The notes under the pieces are model-generated. The model worked only from the letters and a program-made list of their open reading frames with translations, had not been told where the DNA came from and ran no database searches. Both the position numbers and the translations under genes were made by a program. A DNA stretch of 40,993 nucleotides, from contig JAFQKE010000004.1 of assembly GCA_017397065.1 (NCBI GenBank), positions 1-40,993 on the forward strand, written 5' to 3'. This document shows, in pieces, positions 7,901-16,108 of the stretch; position 1 is the stretch's first letter; every line of letters begins with the position of its first letter. Origin of the DNA: Clostridia bacterium (GTDB lineage: Bacteria > Bacillota_A > Clostridia > Oscillospirales > Acutalibacteraceae).

Positions 7901-8458
7901 GAAATAGAAACATATGATGTGAATGCAAAAAGTGAAAAAACTGAAACAACCGAATCGCAAGAGAACAATGCTTCAAACATCTGGAAGCAGCTTCCAGATG
8001 AGTTTTATTTTTCCAGCGGAGCGGGCGCATGGGGTACTATAATTGAAATAAAGGATGACGGAAGCTTTACCGGAGGTTATCACGATAGTAACGCAGGTGA
8101 AACAGGAGCCGGCCATCCAAACGGCTCAAGATATGAATGTTCTTTCAGCGGAAAATTTAGTACGCCGAAAAAGCTTTCTAAGTATATTTATAAAATGAAG
8201 TTGGAATATTTGGATTTGGAAGAAAAACCGGGAAAGGTAAGTTATGAGGATGGTGTAAAAATTATTACTTCTGATCCTTATGGATTTGATAATGCAAACG
8301 AATTTTACATATATCTTCCCGGTGCACCTGTTTCGCAATTGGAAGATGGATTTTTAGAGTGGGTTCGTTTTGATACCGAAACCAATAAAACGTTACCTAA
8401 AAATATATATGGTATATATAATATATCGGGTAGAATGGGATTTAGCGGTGGCTATTAA
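4952..8458 (+). CDS. Membrane-anchored M4 (thermolysin-like) metalloprotease with N-terminal zinc ribbon
   Basis: The 1168-residue product is modular. A zinc ribbon (C5, C8, C19, C22) is followed by a basic linker and one membrane helix (about 65-87), then an FTP/PepSY-like propeptide region (about 100-260). The peptidase domain has HEYAH at 435-439 and NEAYAD at 457-462, matching the HExxH and distal Glu zinc ligands of thermolysin, plus a DYSHFAS segment for the proton-donor His. C-terminal parts include a DLDFDGVLEL calcium-type segment near residue 792 and a beta-rich module from about 1010 (FYFSSGAGAWGT). The ribbon should face the cytoplasm and the protease outside. Most M4 enzymes have a cleaved signal peptide, so the tether is unusual. 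AAAGGAG precedes the ATG. Confidence 0.88.
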   Translation: MANFCSKCGFAIDLTTGLCPECDKEKTNSKPTEVLYDNLPIGEVFTDEPSAEPIKKKNKSKKTKALIAIICSICIVIGTVFVVNIFGSSDSELPSFGDYNSFMEGFTDVLVTDKKSAIKAAASVGDVLGITDAEKELKVVSVNKVDNDTFYRMQQYFNDIPVYGKSIVISADKKGNATALTSNFAPVSNSVFLTPTAAKEDIKKSMQDYFNGEKVYFTLDNNNLVLYQTENSGFVLAYNLEVRGINFIINANTSEILNTSSLINQAMVDCGYKKENQEATFRGIKISNNEYMIGDEEKGLFVFNADGKPTLKREDKDGKPQHYSIPENIATMTSKDNYFGNNDEFPTDEYAKAVYMLEKLHDFANLYNNFNKNQITSSAAIINDGYDLNGLYGGYLPIEEVTTESFPYNKEKIISLVLGSDVSKDIYGTLDAIGHEYAHGINRSHLTFDNDEGDAINEAYADILGHTSSAQIYGKEPDWIIANRNLSNPKECNGENFIYPVTINELNEAEWFIGEGDVVWYYTKPKRKGSTDYSHFASTIISHTAYSMWNGIDGTETRKISTDKLGKLFYKSLMFMQDNPTFSQCRNAVELAARSMLKDENKENRLTEEQYKTVTTAFDNAGIENDTFTYNHTVKNQFDLSVLSSDGTENTSYKLKVIKFPRIKAGPNVKNEMPKVIKEETVYGRQSLELEDGTYALCIIDVSDGRNISKSINIKIVVDGSNSNSKDLVTVNTDFTDVIVVELDDTPSNTETTKTVLSPESAVDIYMANKSIWMENPEYMPMQGYGYCLLDLDFDGVLELISSNNDGSVRASTNSFFKINLEKLTVEEFNSNLVEDDKDVGGSIDYYAMAHESKLLKNISSGKMFYLFKNYTRVSSDEGLCTWSESYMKDGKLCENYLFSEYFHPDYENNTNEQITEYSFNGEDISKAGYEKKTKAYYAENKDLKLTWKTIYGEDFDNTSNQKQKQLLLDAYRSFSYDGFSFDEIETYDVNAKSEKTETTESQENNASNIWKQLPDEFYFSSGAGAWGTIIEIKDDGSFTGGYHDSNAGETGAGHPNGSRYECSFSGKFSTPKKLSKYIYKMKLEYLDLEEKPGKVSYEDGVKIITSDPYGFDNANEFYIYLPGAPVSQLEDGFLEWVRFDTETNKTLPKNIYGIYNISGRMGFSGGY

Positions 8459-8547
8459 ATTGGGTGTTGTATGCCCCAAAATCCATTATGCAAAGTTGAA
8501 CTAATTTGTTTTTATAAGATCTTATGTTTAAATGTTATAAGATTTCA

Positions 8548-8606
8548 AAGCACTAAAAGGAGTACAAAAAATGGCTATGTATTCAGTATGGCATATTATA
8601 GGATAA
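8548..8606 (+). repeat. Second copy of the protease leader with an 11-codon remnant frame
   Basis: The block around AGCACTAAAAGGAGTACAAA, ending in ATGGCT, repeats the leader and first two codons at 4928-4957 with one or two changes. Here the frame closes after 11 codons (MAMYSVWHIIG). It looks like the stub of a duplicated gene start. Confidence 0.6.
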
Positions 8607-8841
8607 ATTAAAATATTTGTAAGCAAATATAAACATAACTAAACCAAGCATTGTGGAGTGGGAATTATTACCCAAAACCAATACTTGGTTTTTTGTGATA
8701 CTAAATTTATCGCTCACTTTTCGGCTGCAAAACGAGGTGTCACAGACAAAAAATTGCCTTAAAATTACAGGCTCTGTGGCCGCGGAACGAGGTTATGGTG
8801 AAAATTTAAACTTATTCGGAACTAAAAATAAAAATTTTCCA
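8607..8841. other. Intergenic stretch, no gene seen
   Basis: It holds a 7-bp palindrome (ATATTTG/CAAATAT near 8612-8629) and a terminator-like hairpin (8674-8681 with 8685-8692, T run after). The word AACGAGGT occurs twice, near 8732 and 8787. A 74-codon frame at 8653-8877 has no start signal and no recognisable protein features, so I do not call it. Confidence 0.45.
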
Positions 8842-8870
8842 TTGCAATTTTTCTCTTTATATGGTAGAAT
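8842..8870 (+). promoter_or_regulatory. Promoter of the Gld-type ABC operon
   Basis: TTGCAA (8842-8847), a 17-base spacer and TAGAAT (8865-8870). About 135 bases of untranslated leader separate it from the first gene. The TTGCAATTTTT start is shared with the two RNA promoters at 27851 and 28116. Confidence 0.7.
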
Positions 8871-9005
8871 ATATTGAAGTTTTGTTGATTTCTGTTAGAT
8901 ATTAAAACTTTGTTTACACAAAGGCAATATTTTTCAGTTATTATAGCTTATGTATTTTTTAGTTTATATCTCAAAACTATCTTAAAATATCTGGAGGTAA
9001 ACCGA

Positions 9006-10031
9006 ATGATTGAAGCAAAAAATCTTTCCAAGCGATATGGCAGTCATCTGGCCGTTAAAGATGCTAACTTTACCATATCCAAAGGAGAAATAGTAGGCTT
9101 CCTTGGCCCTAACGGCGCCGGTAAATCTACAATAATGAACATACTTACAGGTTACATATCCTTAACCAGCGGCTCTGCCACAATCGGCGGGTATGATATT
9201 GTAGATCATCCCGAGCAGGCAAAAAGGCACATTGGCTATCTGCCCGAGCATCCCCCCCTTTATATGGATATGACGGTAAGGGAGTATCTTAATTTTATTT
9301 ATGACCTTAAAAAGGTTAAGTTCCCCAAAAAGGCTCATATCGATGAAATTTGCAAATTGGTTAGTATCGATAACGTTGAAAACCGTCTTATTAAAAACCT
9401 TTCAAAGGGTTATAAACAGCGTGTTGGTATTGCTCAGGCTTTGGTTGGCAACCCCGATGTGCTCATTTTGGACGAGCCCACCGTTGGTCTTGACCCCAAG
9501 CAGATTACTCAGATTCGCAAGCTTATTGAGGCTCTTGGTAAGCACCACACCGTTATTGTAAGCTCACATATTTTGTCCGAGATTCAGGCAGTATGTAAAA
9601 GAATCCTTATCATTAACAACGGTGAAATCGTTGCCGATGATACTGCAGATAATCTTGCAAAAAATCTCTCAACCGACCACACTATAAAGCTCCGTGTTCA
9701 GGGTCCCGAGACCGAAATTTCAAAAACTCTTCTCGGTATTCGTGGCGTGCAGTCAGTTAAATGCCTTGGCGTTGTGGAAAAAGGCTCACTCGATTTTGTT
9801 ATTGAGCCCTTAGAGGAGTATGATGCTCGCAAGGATATTTCCGTTCGTATGGCCGATCGCAAATGGCCTATCTTAGAGCTTTATACCGAGGAGCTTTCTT
9901 TAGAGCATATCTTCCTTCGTCTTACCGATGGAAATTACAATATACCTACTAAAAAATCTTCCAAAATTAAAAACGAAGATTTTAACTCCACAATTCTTGG
10001 TTCGGCTAACGAAAAGGAGGAGAATAAATAA
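9006..10031 (+). CDS. ABC transporter ATPase, GldA/NosF-like
   Basis: The 341-residue ATPase shows Walker A GPNGAGKST (34-42), signature LSKGYKQR, Walker B LILDEP (catalytic Glu 157), a D-loop GLDP and the H-loop His in VSSHIL. A C-terminal domain of about 100 residues is typical of ATPases paired with ABC-2 permeases. It energises the complex formed with the following genes, on the inner face of the membrane. ATG 9006 is chosen because TGGAGGT precedes it; an in-frame upstream start at 8910 has none. The stop overlaps the next start by one base (TAATG), showing translational coupling. Confidence 0.92.
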   Translation: MIEAKNLSKRYGSHLAVKDANFTISKGEIVGFLGPNGAGKSTIMNILTGYISLTSGSATIGGYDIVDHPEQAKRHIGYLPEHPPLYMDMTVREYLNFIYDLKKVKFPKKAHIDEICKLVSIDNVENRLIKNLSKGYKQRVGIAQALVGNPDVLILDEPTVGLDPKQITQIRKLIEALGKHHTVIVSSHILSEIQAVCKRILIINNGEIVADDTADNLAKNLSTDHTIKLRVQGPETEISKTLLGIRGVQSVKCLGVVEKGSLDFVIEPLEEYDARKDISVRMADRKWPILELYTEELSLEHIFLRLTDGNYNIPTKKSSKIKNEDFNSTILGSANEKEENK

Positions 10032-10732
10032 TGAGAGCAGTATTCAAAAGAGAGATGAGAGCATACTTCAGTATGCCTATCGGCTATATTGTTATCGCCG
10101 TAATGCTTGTGCTTTTAAATATGTATTTTTCATATATGTGCCTTAGCAGTTATTCAAATATTTCTTTTGTATTCAGCAGTATTTCAAGCATTGCACTTTT
10201 ATTAGCCCCCGTTATTACAATGCGACTTTTCAGTGAAGATCGCAAGCAAAAGGTTGACCAAGCAATTTTTACCGCACCTGTTAAGCTTATAAACATTATC
10301 TGCGGTAAGTTTTTTGCGGCATTCACCCTTTTTATGATTCCTATTTCGGCTACTCTTATCCATCAGATAATTCTTTCTTTCACCGCTGATGTTAATTGGC
10401 TTGTATATTTAAGCGACCTTATGGGTATAGCACTTATGGGTGCCGCAATACTTTCTATTGGTCTTTTCATTTCGGCTCTTACCGAAAGCCAGATGATAGC
10501 CGGTGTTTTTGGTATGTTGGTTTCCTTCTTTATTATGCAGATTGATTATTTCTCATCTGCTATTGATTCCCAGTGGTTCGCAAAGGTTTGTACCTCAATC
10601 TCCTTTGTAAGCAGATACAATGCCTTTACATCCGGTAGAATTGATTTTTCAAACGCAGTATTCTTTGTCAGCGTAGTTGTAGTGTTCCTTTACTTAACAC
10701 ATCTTGTGCTTGACAAAAAACGTTGGGCTTAA
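10031..10732 (+). CDS. ABC-2 type permease
   Basis: The 233-residue product has six hydrophobic segments and the typical opening of GldF-type permeases (FKREMRAYFSMPIGY). It is the membrane partner of the preceding ATPase. The ribosome binding site AAGGAGG sits in the end of the upstream gene. In this gene order the permease, the GldG-like protein and a DUF4340 protein form one export or envelope complex. The cargo is unknown; in gliding Bacteroidetes the homologues support motility, but in Clostridia the role is undefined. Confidence 0.9.
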   Translation: MRAVFKREMRAYFSMPIGYIVIAVMLVLLNMYFSYMCLSSYSNISFVFSSISSIALLLAPVITMRLFSEDRKQKVDQAIFTAPVKLINIICGKFFAAFTLFMIPISATLIHQIILSFTADVNWLVYLSDLMGIALMGAAILSIGLFISALTESQMIAGVFGMLVSFFIMQIDYFSSAIDSQWFAKVCTSISFVSRYNAFTSGRIDFSNAVFFVSVVVVFLYLTHLVLDKKRWA

Positions 10733-10748
10733 AGGAGGGGTGAGAATA

Positions 10749-12347
10749 ATGAGTAAAGATACAAAAATTAAAAATCCTAAAATTATGAAACGCAGTATTT
10801 TCACCATCATTTTTAGTGTTGTTCTAATTGGTGTTATAATCGCTGTTAACATTTTTTCAACCACTCTTGCACAAAAATCAGATACAACAATTGATGTTAC
10901 CACCGATGATGTAAATACACTTACATTTGAGAATAAAGAGTTTATAAGCAGCATAGAAAATCCTGTAGAAATAGTTGTATGTGCTACACGTGCCGGCTAT
11001 ACCGGTTCTGAAATGACCTCCTATGTTTATGAGGCTTATTATGTTCAGGAAAACGCCACACCCGATAACTATTTCAATCAAACAGTTACTTTACTTGAGT
11101 CTTATCCCAAATTTAATGATAAGATTTCTGTAAGATACGTTGATCCTCAGTCACCCTCATTCAGAGAGCTTGAAAGCGAATATGAAGTAGATATTACCTA
11201 CGGTGATATTCTTGTTCGTTGCACCCGCCCTGATGATAGTGGTAAAATGACCACCTTTGAGTCGGTTATAACCTTTGAGGATATTTATGAGCTTTATGAT
11301 TTGTCCTCCGGTACCAGCGGCAGTATGTATGGTTATTCCACCTATGTAATTACTGCATCCAACATTGAAACAGAGGTTTCAAGTGCAATGTTCACCGTTG
11401 CCGCAAGCAGTAAAAAGAAAATCGCACTTCTCACCAACCATTCCACCGAGAATGCAGAGCTTGCCTTTACAACTGCACTTAATGATTATAACTTTGAAAC
11501 CGTTTCTTTAGATAGTATCGTAAGCACCGAAACCCTTGAGGGCATTGATGTGGTTTTATTGGTTGCCCCCGTTTCCGACCTTTCTGAAAGTGAGCTTGAT
11601 GCTTTAGATGAATTTTTAGATAATGATGGAAAACGTGGCAAAAACTTTATGGTATTTGGCAGTAACGCTTCTCCTGCTACCCCCAATCTTAACGAATTCT
11701 TAGAGGAGTGGGGTATTAAGGTTGAGGACGGAATGGCCTATGATACCAATCCCGGTTATCGCCTTAGCGACGGCCAGACAATGCTTCTTTTCAACAAGGA
11801 AAACAGACTTACCGAAAGCGTTAATGACAGCGAGCTTTCCTACTACTGTGCAGATAATGTTGCCTTAAGTGTAGCTTTTGAGGGCGAAGAGGCAGCAAAA
11901 GGCACTCGTACAGCCAATGTGCTTATGAGCACTAGTGTTTATGCCGTTAAGGCTCCTAAAAATGCAAACGGTTACACCCCATCTTCTAATGATGTTGTGG
12001 GCGAAATGCCGATAATAATCTCCACCTCCGATACAACTCAAAATGAAAACTTTGATGATGTTTCAAGCTATGTTACCTATTTTGCAGGTGTTGATTTCAT
12101 TAACGAAGCTTGGGAGCAGTTTGGCGATAACGGAAATATGGAATATGCAATAGCCGTTGCAAATATTACAAACGGACGTGAAGCCGCAAGTATGTATTTC
12201 CTCCCCAAAATAACCGGTATTCACACAATGAGCACGCCTCTTACCGAAAGAACAACCGGAATAATTAGCTTTGTTGGTATATTTGCATTACCCTTAATAA
12301 TAGTGATTGGAGGTGTAGTGGTTTGGTTCCGGAGAAGAAGACGATAG
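10749..12347 (+). CDS. GldG-like auxiliary protein
   Basis: The 532-residue product has an N-terminal membrane helix (about 17-39), a large extracellular domain and a C-terminal membrane helix followed by an RRRRR stop-transfer cluster. This is the arrangement of GldG-family (ABC_transp_aux) proteins encoded with GldA/GldF transporters. AAAGGAGGGGTGA lies just upstream of the chosen ATG. The gene's last 25 bases overlap the next gene, so the two are probably translated in a coupled way. No catalytic residues are known for the family. Confidence 0.87.
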   Translation: MSKDTKIKNPKIMKRSIFTIIFSVVLIGVIIAVNIFSTTLAQKSDTTIDVTTDDVNTLTFENKEFISSIENPVEIVVCATRAGYTGSEMTSYVYEAYYVQENATPDNYFNQTVTLLESYPKFNDKISVRYVDPQSPSFRELESEYEVDITYGDILVRCTRPDDSGKMTTFESVITFEDIYELYDLSSGTSGSMYGYSTYVITASNIETEVSSAMFTVAASSKKKIALLTNHSTENAELAFTTALNDYNFETVSLDSIVSTETLEGIDVVLLVAPVSDLSESELDALDEFLDNDGKRGKNFMVFGSNASPATPNLNEFLEEWGIKVEDGMAYDTNPGYRLSDGQTMLLFNKENRLTESVNDSELSYYCADNVALSVAFEGEEAAKGTRTANVLMSTSVYAVKAPKNANGYTPSSNDVVGEMPIIISTSDTTQNENFDDVSSYVTYFAGVDFINEAWEQFGDNGNMEYAIAVANITNGREAASMYFLPKITGIHTMSTPLTERTTGIISFVGIFALPLIIVIGGVVVWFRRRRR

Positions 12348-13948
12348 ATACTCAAAACGAAATTGAAGCTTTGGAGCAAACCCCTACCGTAAACGATGAA
12401 TCACTTTTTGAGCAAGAGGTTAAAAACTCTACTGTTTTAACAGAAAAAAACGGAATGGAAAGGGCGAATGACCGCAAGGTTCGTCCCCTTTTCGAGCGTA
12501 GGTTCATCACAATTATTGCCCTTTTTGTCGCTATTGTGGTTTTTGTTAGCGGAACAATTTGTGTTAATATTTTTATTAAAGAAGAAACCGAAGAAGAACA
12601 AAAAACAACCGATAGCACCATTGTGGTTAAACAAACCGAGGCAGAAAGTATTGAAAAAATCATTGTAAACGGTTCTTATGGAGAAGTGGTGTTTGTTTCT
12701 GTTAAAGACGGCTCCACCTACACTTGGGAGCTTCAGGGTTATGACAAAGCTTTGGTTGCATCCAGTTCGGTTAATGCGGCCGCAAATAGCCTTGCATCAA
12801 TTACTGCAACCCGAGTTATGGAAGAAGATCAGTCTAAAAAATCCATTTACGGCTTAAATAAACCTACTGTAGTTGCTAAGGTTTTCTCCCGAAAGGGCGA
12901 GGATTACACCATAACTGTGGGCGATGCATCACCCGATGGCTCGGGATATTATGCTTCTGTTACCGGCGACCCCAAGATTTATCTTCTTTCTGCAGGTACA
13001 GTAAATAACTTTAACACCAGCCCCGAAGCTATGGCTGAGACGGTTATTATTCCCACTCAAACTATTGAAAATGTAGCAAAAAGAAGCGACAAAAAGTATT
13101 TTGATGAGGAAACCGGTTCATTAGCCACCTTTGATAGCATTGAGCTTTCGGGACCGAGATATGGTCAAAAGGCGGTTATCACACCTATTGCTGATAATGA
13201 ATTTGTTGAGTATAACATTGATTTAGGCAGTTATAGTCGCTATGCAGATCCTACTATTGTAGAAGAAATGTTCAGCATTACCGCTAACAGCCTTGTTGCG
13301 ATTGACACCTATGCTTTACATCCCGATGAGGCAACAATCAAAAAGTATGGTTTGGCTGAGCCGGAGCTCTCTGTTGCTATAAAGTACGGCTCAACAACCA
13401 TCAGCTTTAAAGCATCAATGTATGATTATGAACAGCTGTACTATGCAGTTATGGTAGATGGCCGTGATGCAATTTATGCCGTTACTGCAGATGCACTTTC
13501 AATGCTTCAGAATGATTTGGAGAAGTATTATTATCGCTTTGTTTTCCAGGAGTTTATTTATAAGTTCAAAACTATGACCGTAGAAACTCCTGATAAGACA
13601 TATGCCTTTGATATTCTGCACAATCCATCTGATGACACCTTTACCGCTAGAAGCAATGGAGTTAAGGTGGACGACGCCCTCCTTTCTACCTATTATCAGT
13701 ATTTCTTAACCCTCTCTCCTGTGGTTAAACCAAGCTATACAGACGGCGAAGTCGCTTTAAAGGCTACCTTTAATTATAACAGTGAATCGAAAGGTCAGGT
13801 TGTTATCGAGCTTGTTAAGCAATCTGCAAGACGTTATTTAGTCAGAATTAACGGTAACGATTACGGTATTGTAAACTCCTCGGATTATGACCATCTTGTA
13901 GCTTACGCTGAATACGTTATGATTGATAAAGGTATTCCCGAACCTTAA
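12323..13948 (+). CDS. DUF4340-family membrane-anchored protein
   Basis: The 541-residue product has an acidic cytoplasmic N-terminus, one membrane helix (about 61-84) and an extracellular part with repeated alpha/beta units of DUF4340 type (for example 'YGLNKPTVVAKV' and 'YGLAEPELSVAI'). DUF4340 proteins regularly follow GldG genes, which fits here. The start is a TTG inside the upstream gene. GGAGGTG (12309-12315) sits seven bases before it, and no in-frame ATG has a comparable site. A terminator closes the operon. Confidence 0.85.
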   Translation: MVPEKKTIDTQNEIEALEQTPTVNDESLFEQEVKNSTVLTEKNGMERANDRKVRPLFERRFITIIALFVAIVVFVSGTICVNIFIKEETEEEQKTTDSTIVVKQTEAESIEKIIVNGSYGEVVFVSVKDGSTYTWELQGYDKALVASSSVNAAANSLASITATRVMEEDQSKKSIYGLNKPTVVAKVFSRKGEDYTITVGDASPDGSGYYASVTGDPKIYLLSAGTVNNFNTSPEAMAETVIIPTQTIENVAKRSDKKYFDEETGSLATFDSIELSGPRYGQKAVITPIADNEFVEYNIDLGSYSRYADPTIVEEMFSITANSLVAIDTYALHPDEATIKKYGLAEPELSVAIKYGSTTISFKASMYDYEQLYYAVMVDGRDAIYAVTADALSMLQNDLEKYYYRFVFQEFIYKFKTMTVETPDKTYAFDILHNPSDDTFTARSNGVKVDDALLSTYYQYFLTLSPVVKPSYTDGEVALKATFNYNSESKGQVVIELVKQSARRYLVRINGNDYGIVNSSDYDHLVAYAEYVMIDKGIPEP

Positions 13949-13960
13949 TATTAAATAATA

Positions 13961-13998
13961 AAGAGCTTCCCCCTGATTTTTTGTGGGAAGTTCTTTTT
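13961..13998 (+). terminator. Terminator of the Gld-type operon
   Basis: An 11-bp stem (13961-13971 with 13985-13995, one G-T pair) with a TTCTTTTT tail. It ends only 14 bases before the next ATG, so it may act as an attenuator for that gene. Confidence 0.75.
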
Positions 13999-14012
13999 GT
14001 AGGGAGAATTTT

Positions 14013-15581
14013 ATGTCGGTAACGTTAAAAGAAAAAAACTATAAAAATCGAATAACCCTTGCTGCAATAATTTTTATTGCGGTAGGGGTTTTTGTGCGAA
14101 TTATAGGATTTGGTGAAATTCCCGCCGGCTTTAATCAAGATGAAGCCTTTGCCGCATATGAAAGCTTTTCTCTTTTAAATTATGGCGTGGATTCGGCAGG
14201 TAACACAATGCCCACGTTTTTTGTTTCGTGGGGTAGTGGTATGAATGTTTTAGAAAGCTATTTAGCCATTCCTTTTATGTGGATTTTCGGGTGCAGTGAA
14301 ACCGTTTTCCGTCTGCCACAGCTTATATGCGCCATAGCTTCAATGCCTATTTTCTTTCTTCTTTTAAAAAGACTTTTTAATGATAAAATAGCCATTATCG
14401 GGCTTGGACTTCTTGCAATATCACCATGGCATATTATGCTAAGTAGGTGGGGACTTGAATCAAATCTGGCACCCGCATTTTTGCTTTTTGGATTTTACTT
14501 TTTTATAAAGGGTATAGAAAAAAATGGATTTTTTCTTTTATCTGCCTTATTTTACGGACTTTCTCTTTACACCTATTCCACAACTTGGCTGGCTGTACCC
14601 ATTATGATATTTATTTTTGTCATTTATATAATTAAAAACGGTATTAAAATAAAACCTTTCTATTTTTTAAGTGCTCTTATTATTTTGTTTTTATTAGCTC
14701 TCCCTCACATATTATTCCTGCTTGTAAACGGCGGCATAATCGGTGAGATAAAAACAAACCTTTTCACAATTCCTAAAATGGTAGATATGCGAAACGGGGA
14801 TGTTGCAGTTTTAAATATTTTTGGCGGACAGAGTATAAAAAATCTTTTTAAAATACTGTTTCTGCAACAAGATGGTATCCCTTGGAACGCAATGCCAAGG
14901 TATGGTATGTTTTATCATATTTCATTGCCCTTTTTCATAATAGGTATTGTGAAGCTGTTTCGAATGCTTTTTAAAGATATTAAGGATAAAAAATTAAGTA
15001 GCGCCTATTTTGTTCTTGGTGGATTTTTTACCTTTGTTTTAGTTTCACTTACCCTTTTGAACCTTAACATAAACAAATCAAACGGTATGCATCTTTTTAC
15101 CCTTTCTATAATATCGGTGGGAATTTATGCTACCATCGGATGGTTTTCACACAGGCGTGCAGCCGCAGGTGTTTTGGCCGCAGCGTTTGCCTTTTGCTTT
15201 GTTTTGTTTTTTGGATATTATTTCGGCGATGGAAGTACGAAAATCTCTTCGGGTTATGCGAATGGAATAGGCGATGCTGTGGTGTATGCCAATAGTGAGG
15301 AGTGCCAAAAAATCGCTGTTGACCGAAATGTTTATCACTCACACATTCTATTTTACGATAAAACCGACCCTAAAACTTTTAAAAGCACCGTGGAATATGA
15401 AAACTATCCCGATGAATTTCTAAAAGCAAAAGCGTTTGGTAAATATACGCTAAGCATTGAATATAATAGGCTTGGCGAATATGATGCCTATATTTTTCCA
15501 CTTGATCATCTTTATTTCTTTGATGAAGAAGATTTTAGTATAAAACGTTTTGAAGATTTTTGTGTTGCTATAAGAAAATAA
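14013..15581 (+). CDS. GT39/ArnT-like membrane glycosyltransferase
   Basis: The 522-residue product has ten or more membrane helices. Its first outer loop contains an acidic pair (GFNQDEAFAAYE), the position where GT-C enzymes of the PMT/ArnT group carry their catalytic Asp/Glu. The family moves sugars from a lipid-phosphate carrier to an acceptor outside the membrane. Acceptor and donor are not deducible. The ATG at 14013 follows AGGGAG. No clear promoter lies between the terminator and this gene, so expression may depend on read-through. Confidence 0.75.
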   Translation: MSVTLKEKNYKNRITLAAIIFIAVGVFVRIIGFGEIPAGFNQDEAFAAYESFSLLNYGVDSAGNTMPTFFVSWGSGMNVLESYLAIPFMWIFGCSETVFRLPQLICAIASMPIFFLLLKRLFNDKIAIIGLGLLAISPWHIMLSRWGLESNLAPAFLLFGFYFFIKGIEKNGFFLLSALFYGLSLYTYSTTWLAVPIMIFIFVIYIIKNGIKIKPFYFLSALIILFLLALPHILFLLVNGGIIGEIKTNLFTIPKMVDMRNGDVAVLNIFGGQSIKNLFKILFLQQDGIPWNAMPRYGMFYHISLPFFIIGIVKLFRMLFKDIKDKKLSSAYFVLGGFFTFVLVSLTLLNLNINKSNGMHLFTLSIISVGIYATIGWFSHRRAAAGVLAAAFAFCFVLFFGYYFGDGSTKISSGYANGIGDAVVYANSEECQKIAVDRNVYHSHILFYDKTDPKTFKSTVEYENYPDEFLKAKAFGKYTLSIEYNRLGEYDAYIFPLDHLYFFDEEDFSIKRFEDFCVAIRK

Positions 15582-15590
15582 GATATATTA

Positions 15591-15619
15591 TTGACAGGCT
15601 TTTAAAGATATGATAAAAT
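15591..15619 (+). promoter_or_regulatory. Promoter of the MarR-ABC operon
   Basis: TTGACA (15591-15596), a 17-base spacer and TAAAAT (15614-15619). The -10 is the left edge of the palindrome at 15615-15655, so a repressor bound there would block the promoter. Confidence 0.8.
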
Positions 15620-15655
15620 AGTTGCAAACGAAACTGTTGCGTTTGCAACTATTTT
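15615..15655 (+). promoter_or_regulatory. Large operator palindrome of the MarR operon
   Basis: A perfect 16-bp inverted repeat (AAAATAGTTGCAAACG, 15615-15630, with 15640-15655) with a 9-base centre. It also reads as two adjacent 14-bp sites, GTTGCAAACGAAAC and GTTGCGTTTGCAAC, of MarR-operator size. In RNA it would form a strong leader hairpin just before the ribosome binding site. Confidence 0.75.
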
Positions 15656-15672
15656 AATTTAGGAGTAATTTT

Positions 15673-16107
15673 ATGTCCACAATAATGCGTAAGGTTAATA
15701 TTTTAAGCCGCTCTGAAGGCGTTTATAGAGCCGATAAACTGGATAATCCCGAGCTTAAAAGCTGGCATCATTCATATATATTGGCCATTTGTAATAATCC
15801 GGGGCTTTCGCAGGATGAGCTTGCAAAACATATTAGTGTAAACAAATGCAATATTACACGCAACCTTTCTTATTTGGAAGAAAATGGTTATGTAATACGA
15901 AAGCTAAGCGAAAAGGATCGTCGGGTTTATAATGTTTTTCCAAGCCAGAAAATGCTGGATATCTATCCAAAAATTAAAGAAATCACTATGGATTGGAATC
16001 GCTATATTGCTGAAGCTTTAACTGATGAGGAGTTTGAACAGTTTCAGTCGCTTTTGGATAGGCTAACCGAGAAGGCCGCCGTTTATATGAAGGGCAGGGG
16101 GGATTAA
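15673..16107 (+). CDS. MarR-family transcriptional regulator
   Basis: The 144-residue product has the MarR layout: N-terminal dimerisation helix, a winged helix-turn-helix (about residues 39-95, with LSQDELAKHISVNKCNITRNL as the HTH) and the wing RKLSEKDRRVYNVF. C-terminal helices complete the dimer. It most likely represses its own operon by binding the adjacent palindrome and is released by a drug-like ligand. The exporter genes begin one base after its stop. TAGGAG precedes the ATG. Confidence 0.9.
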   Translation: MSTIMRKVNILSRSEGVYRADKLDNPELKSWHHSYILAICNNPGLSQDELAKHISVNKCNITRNLSYLEENGYVIRKLSEKDRRVYNVFPSQKMLDIYPKIKEITMDWNRYIAEALTDEEFEQFQSLLDRLTEKAAVYMKGRGD

Positions 16108-16108
16108 A

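Noticed and set aside
8653..8877. 74-codon frame upstream of the ABC operon
   Set aside because: No start signal, no recognisable protein features, and it overlaps the operon promoter.
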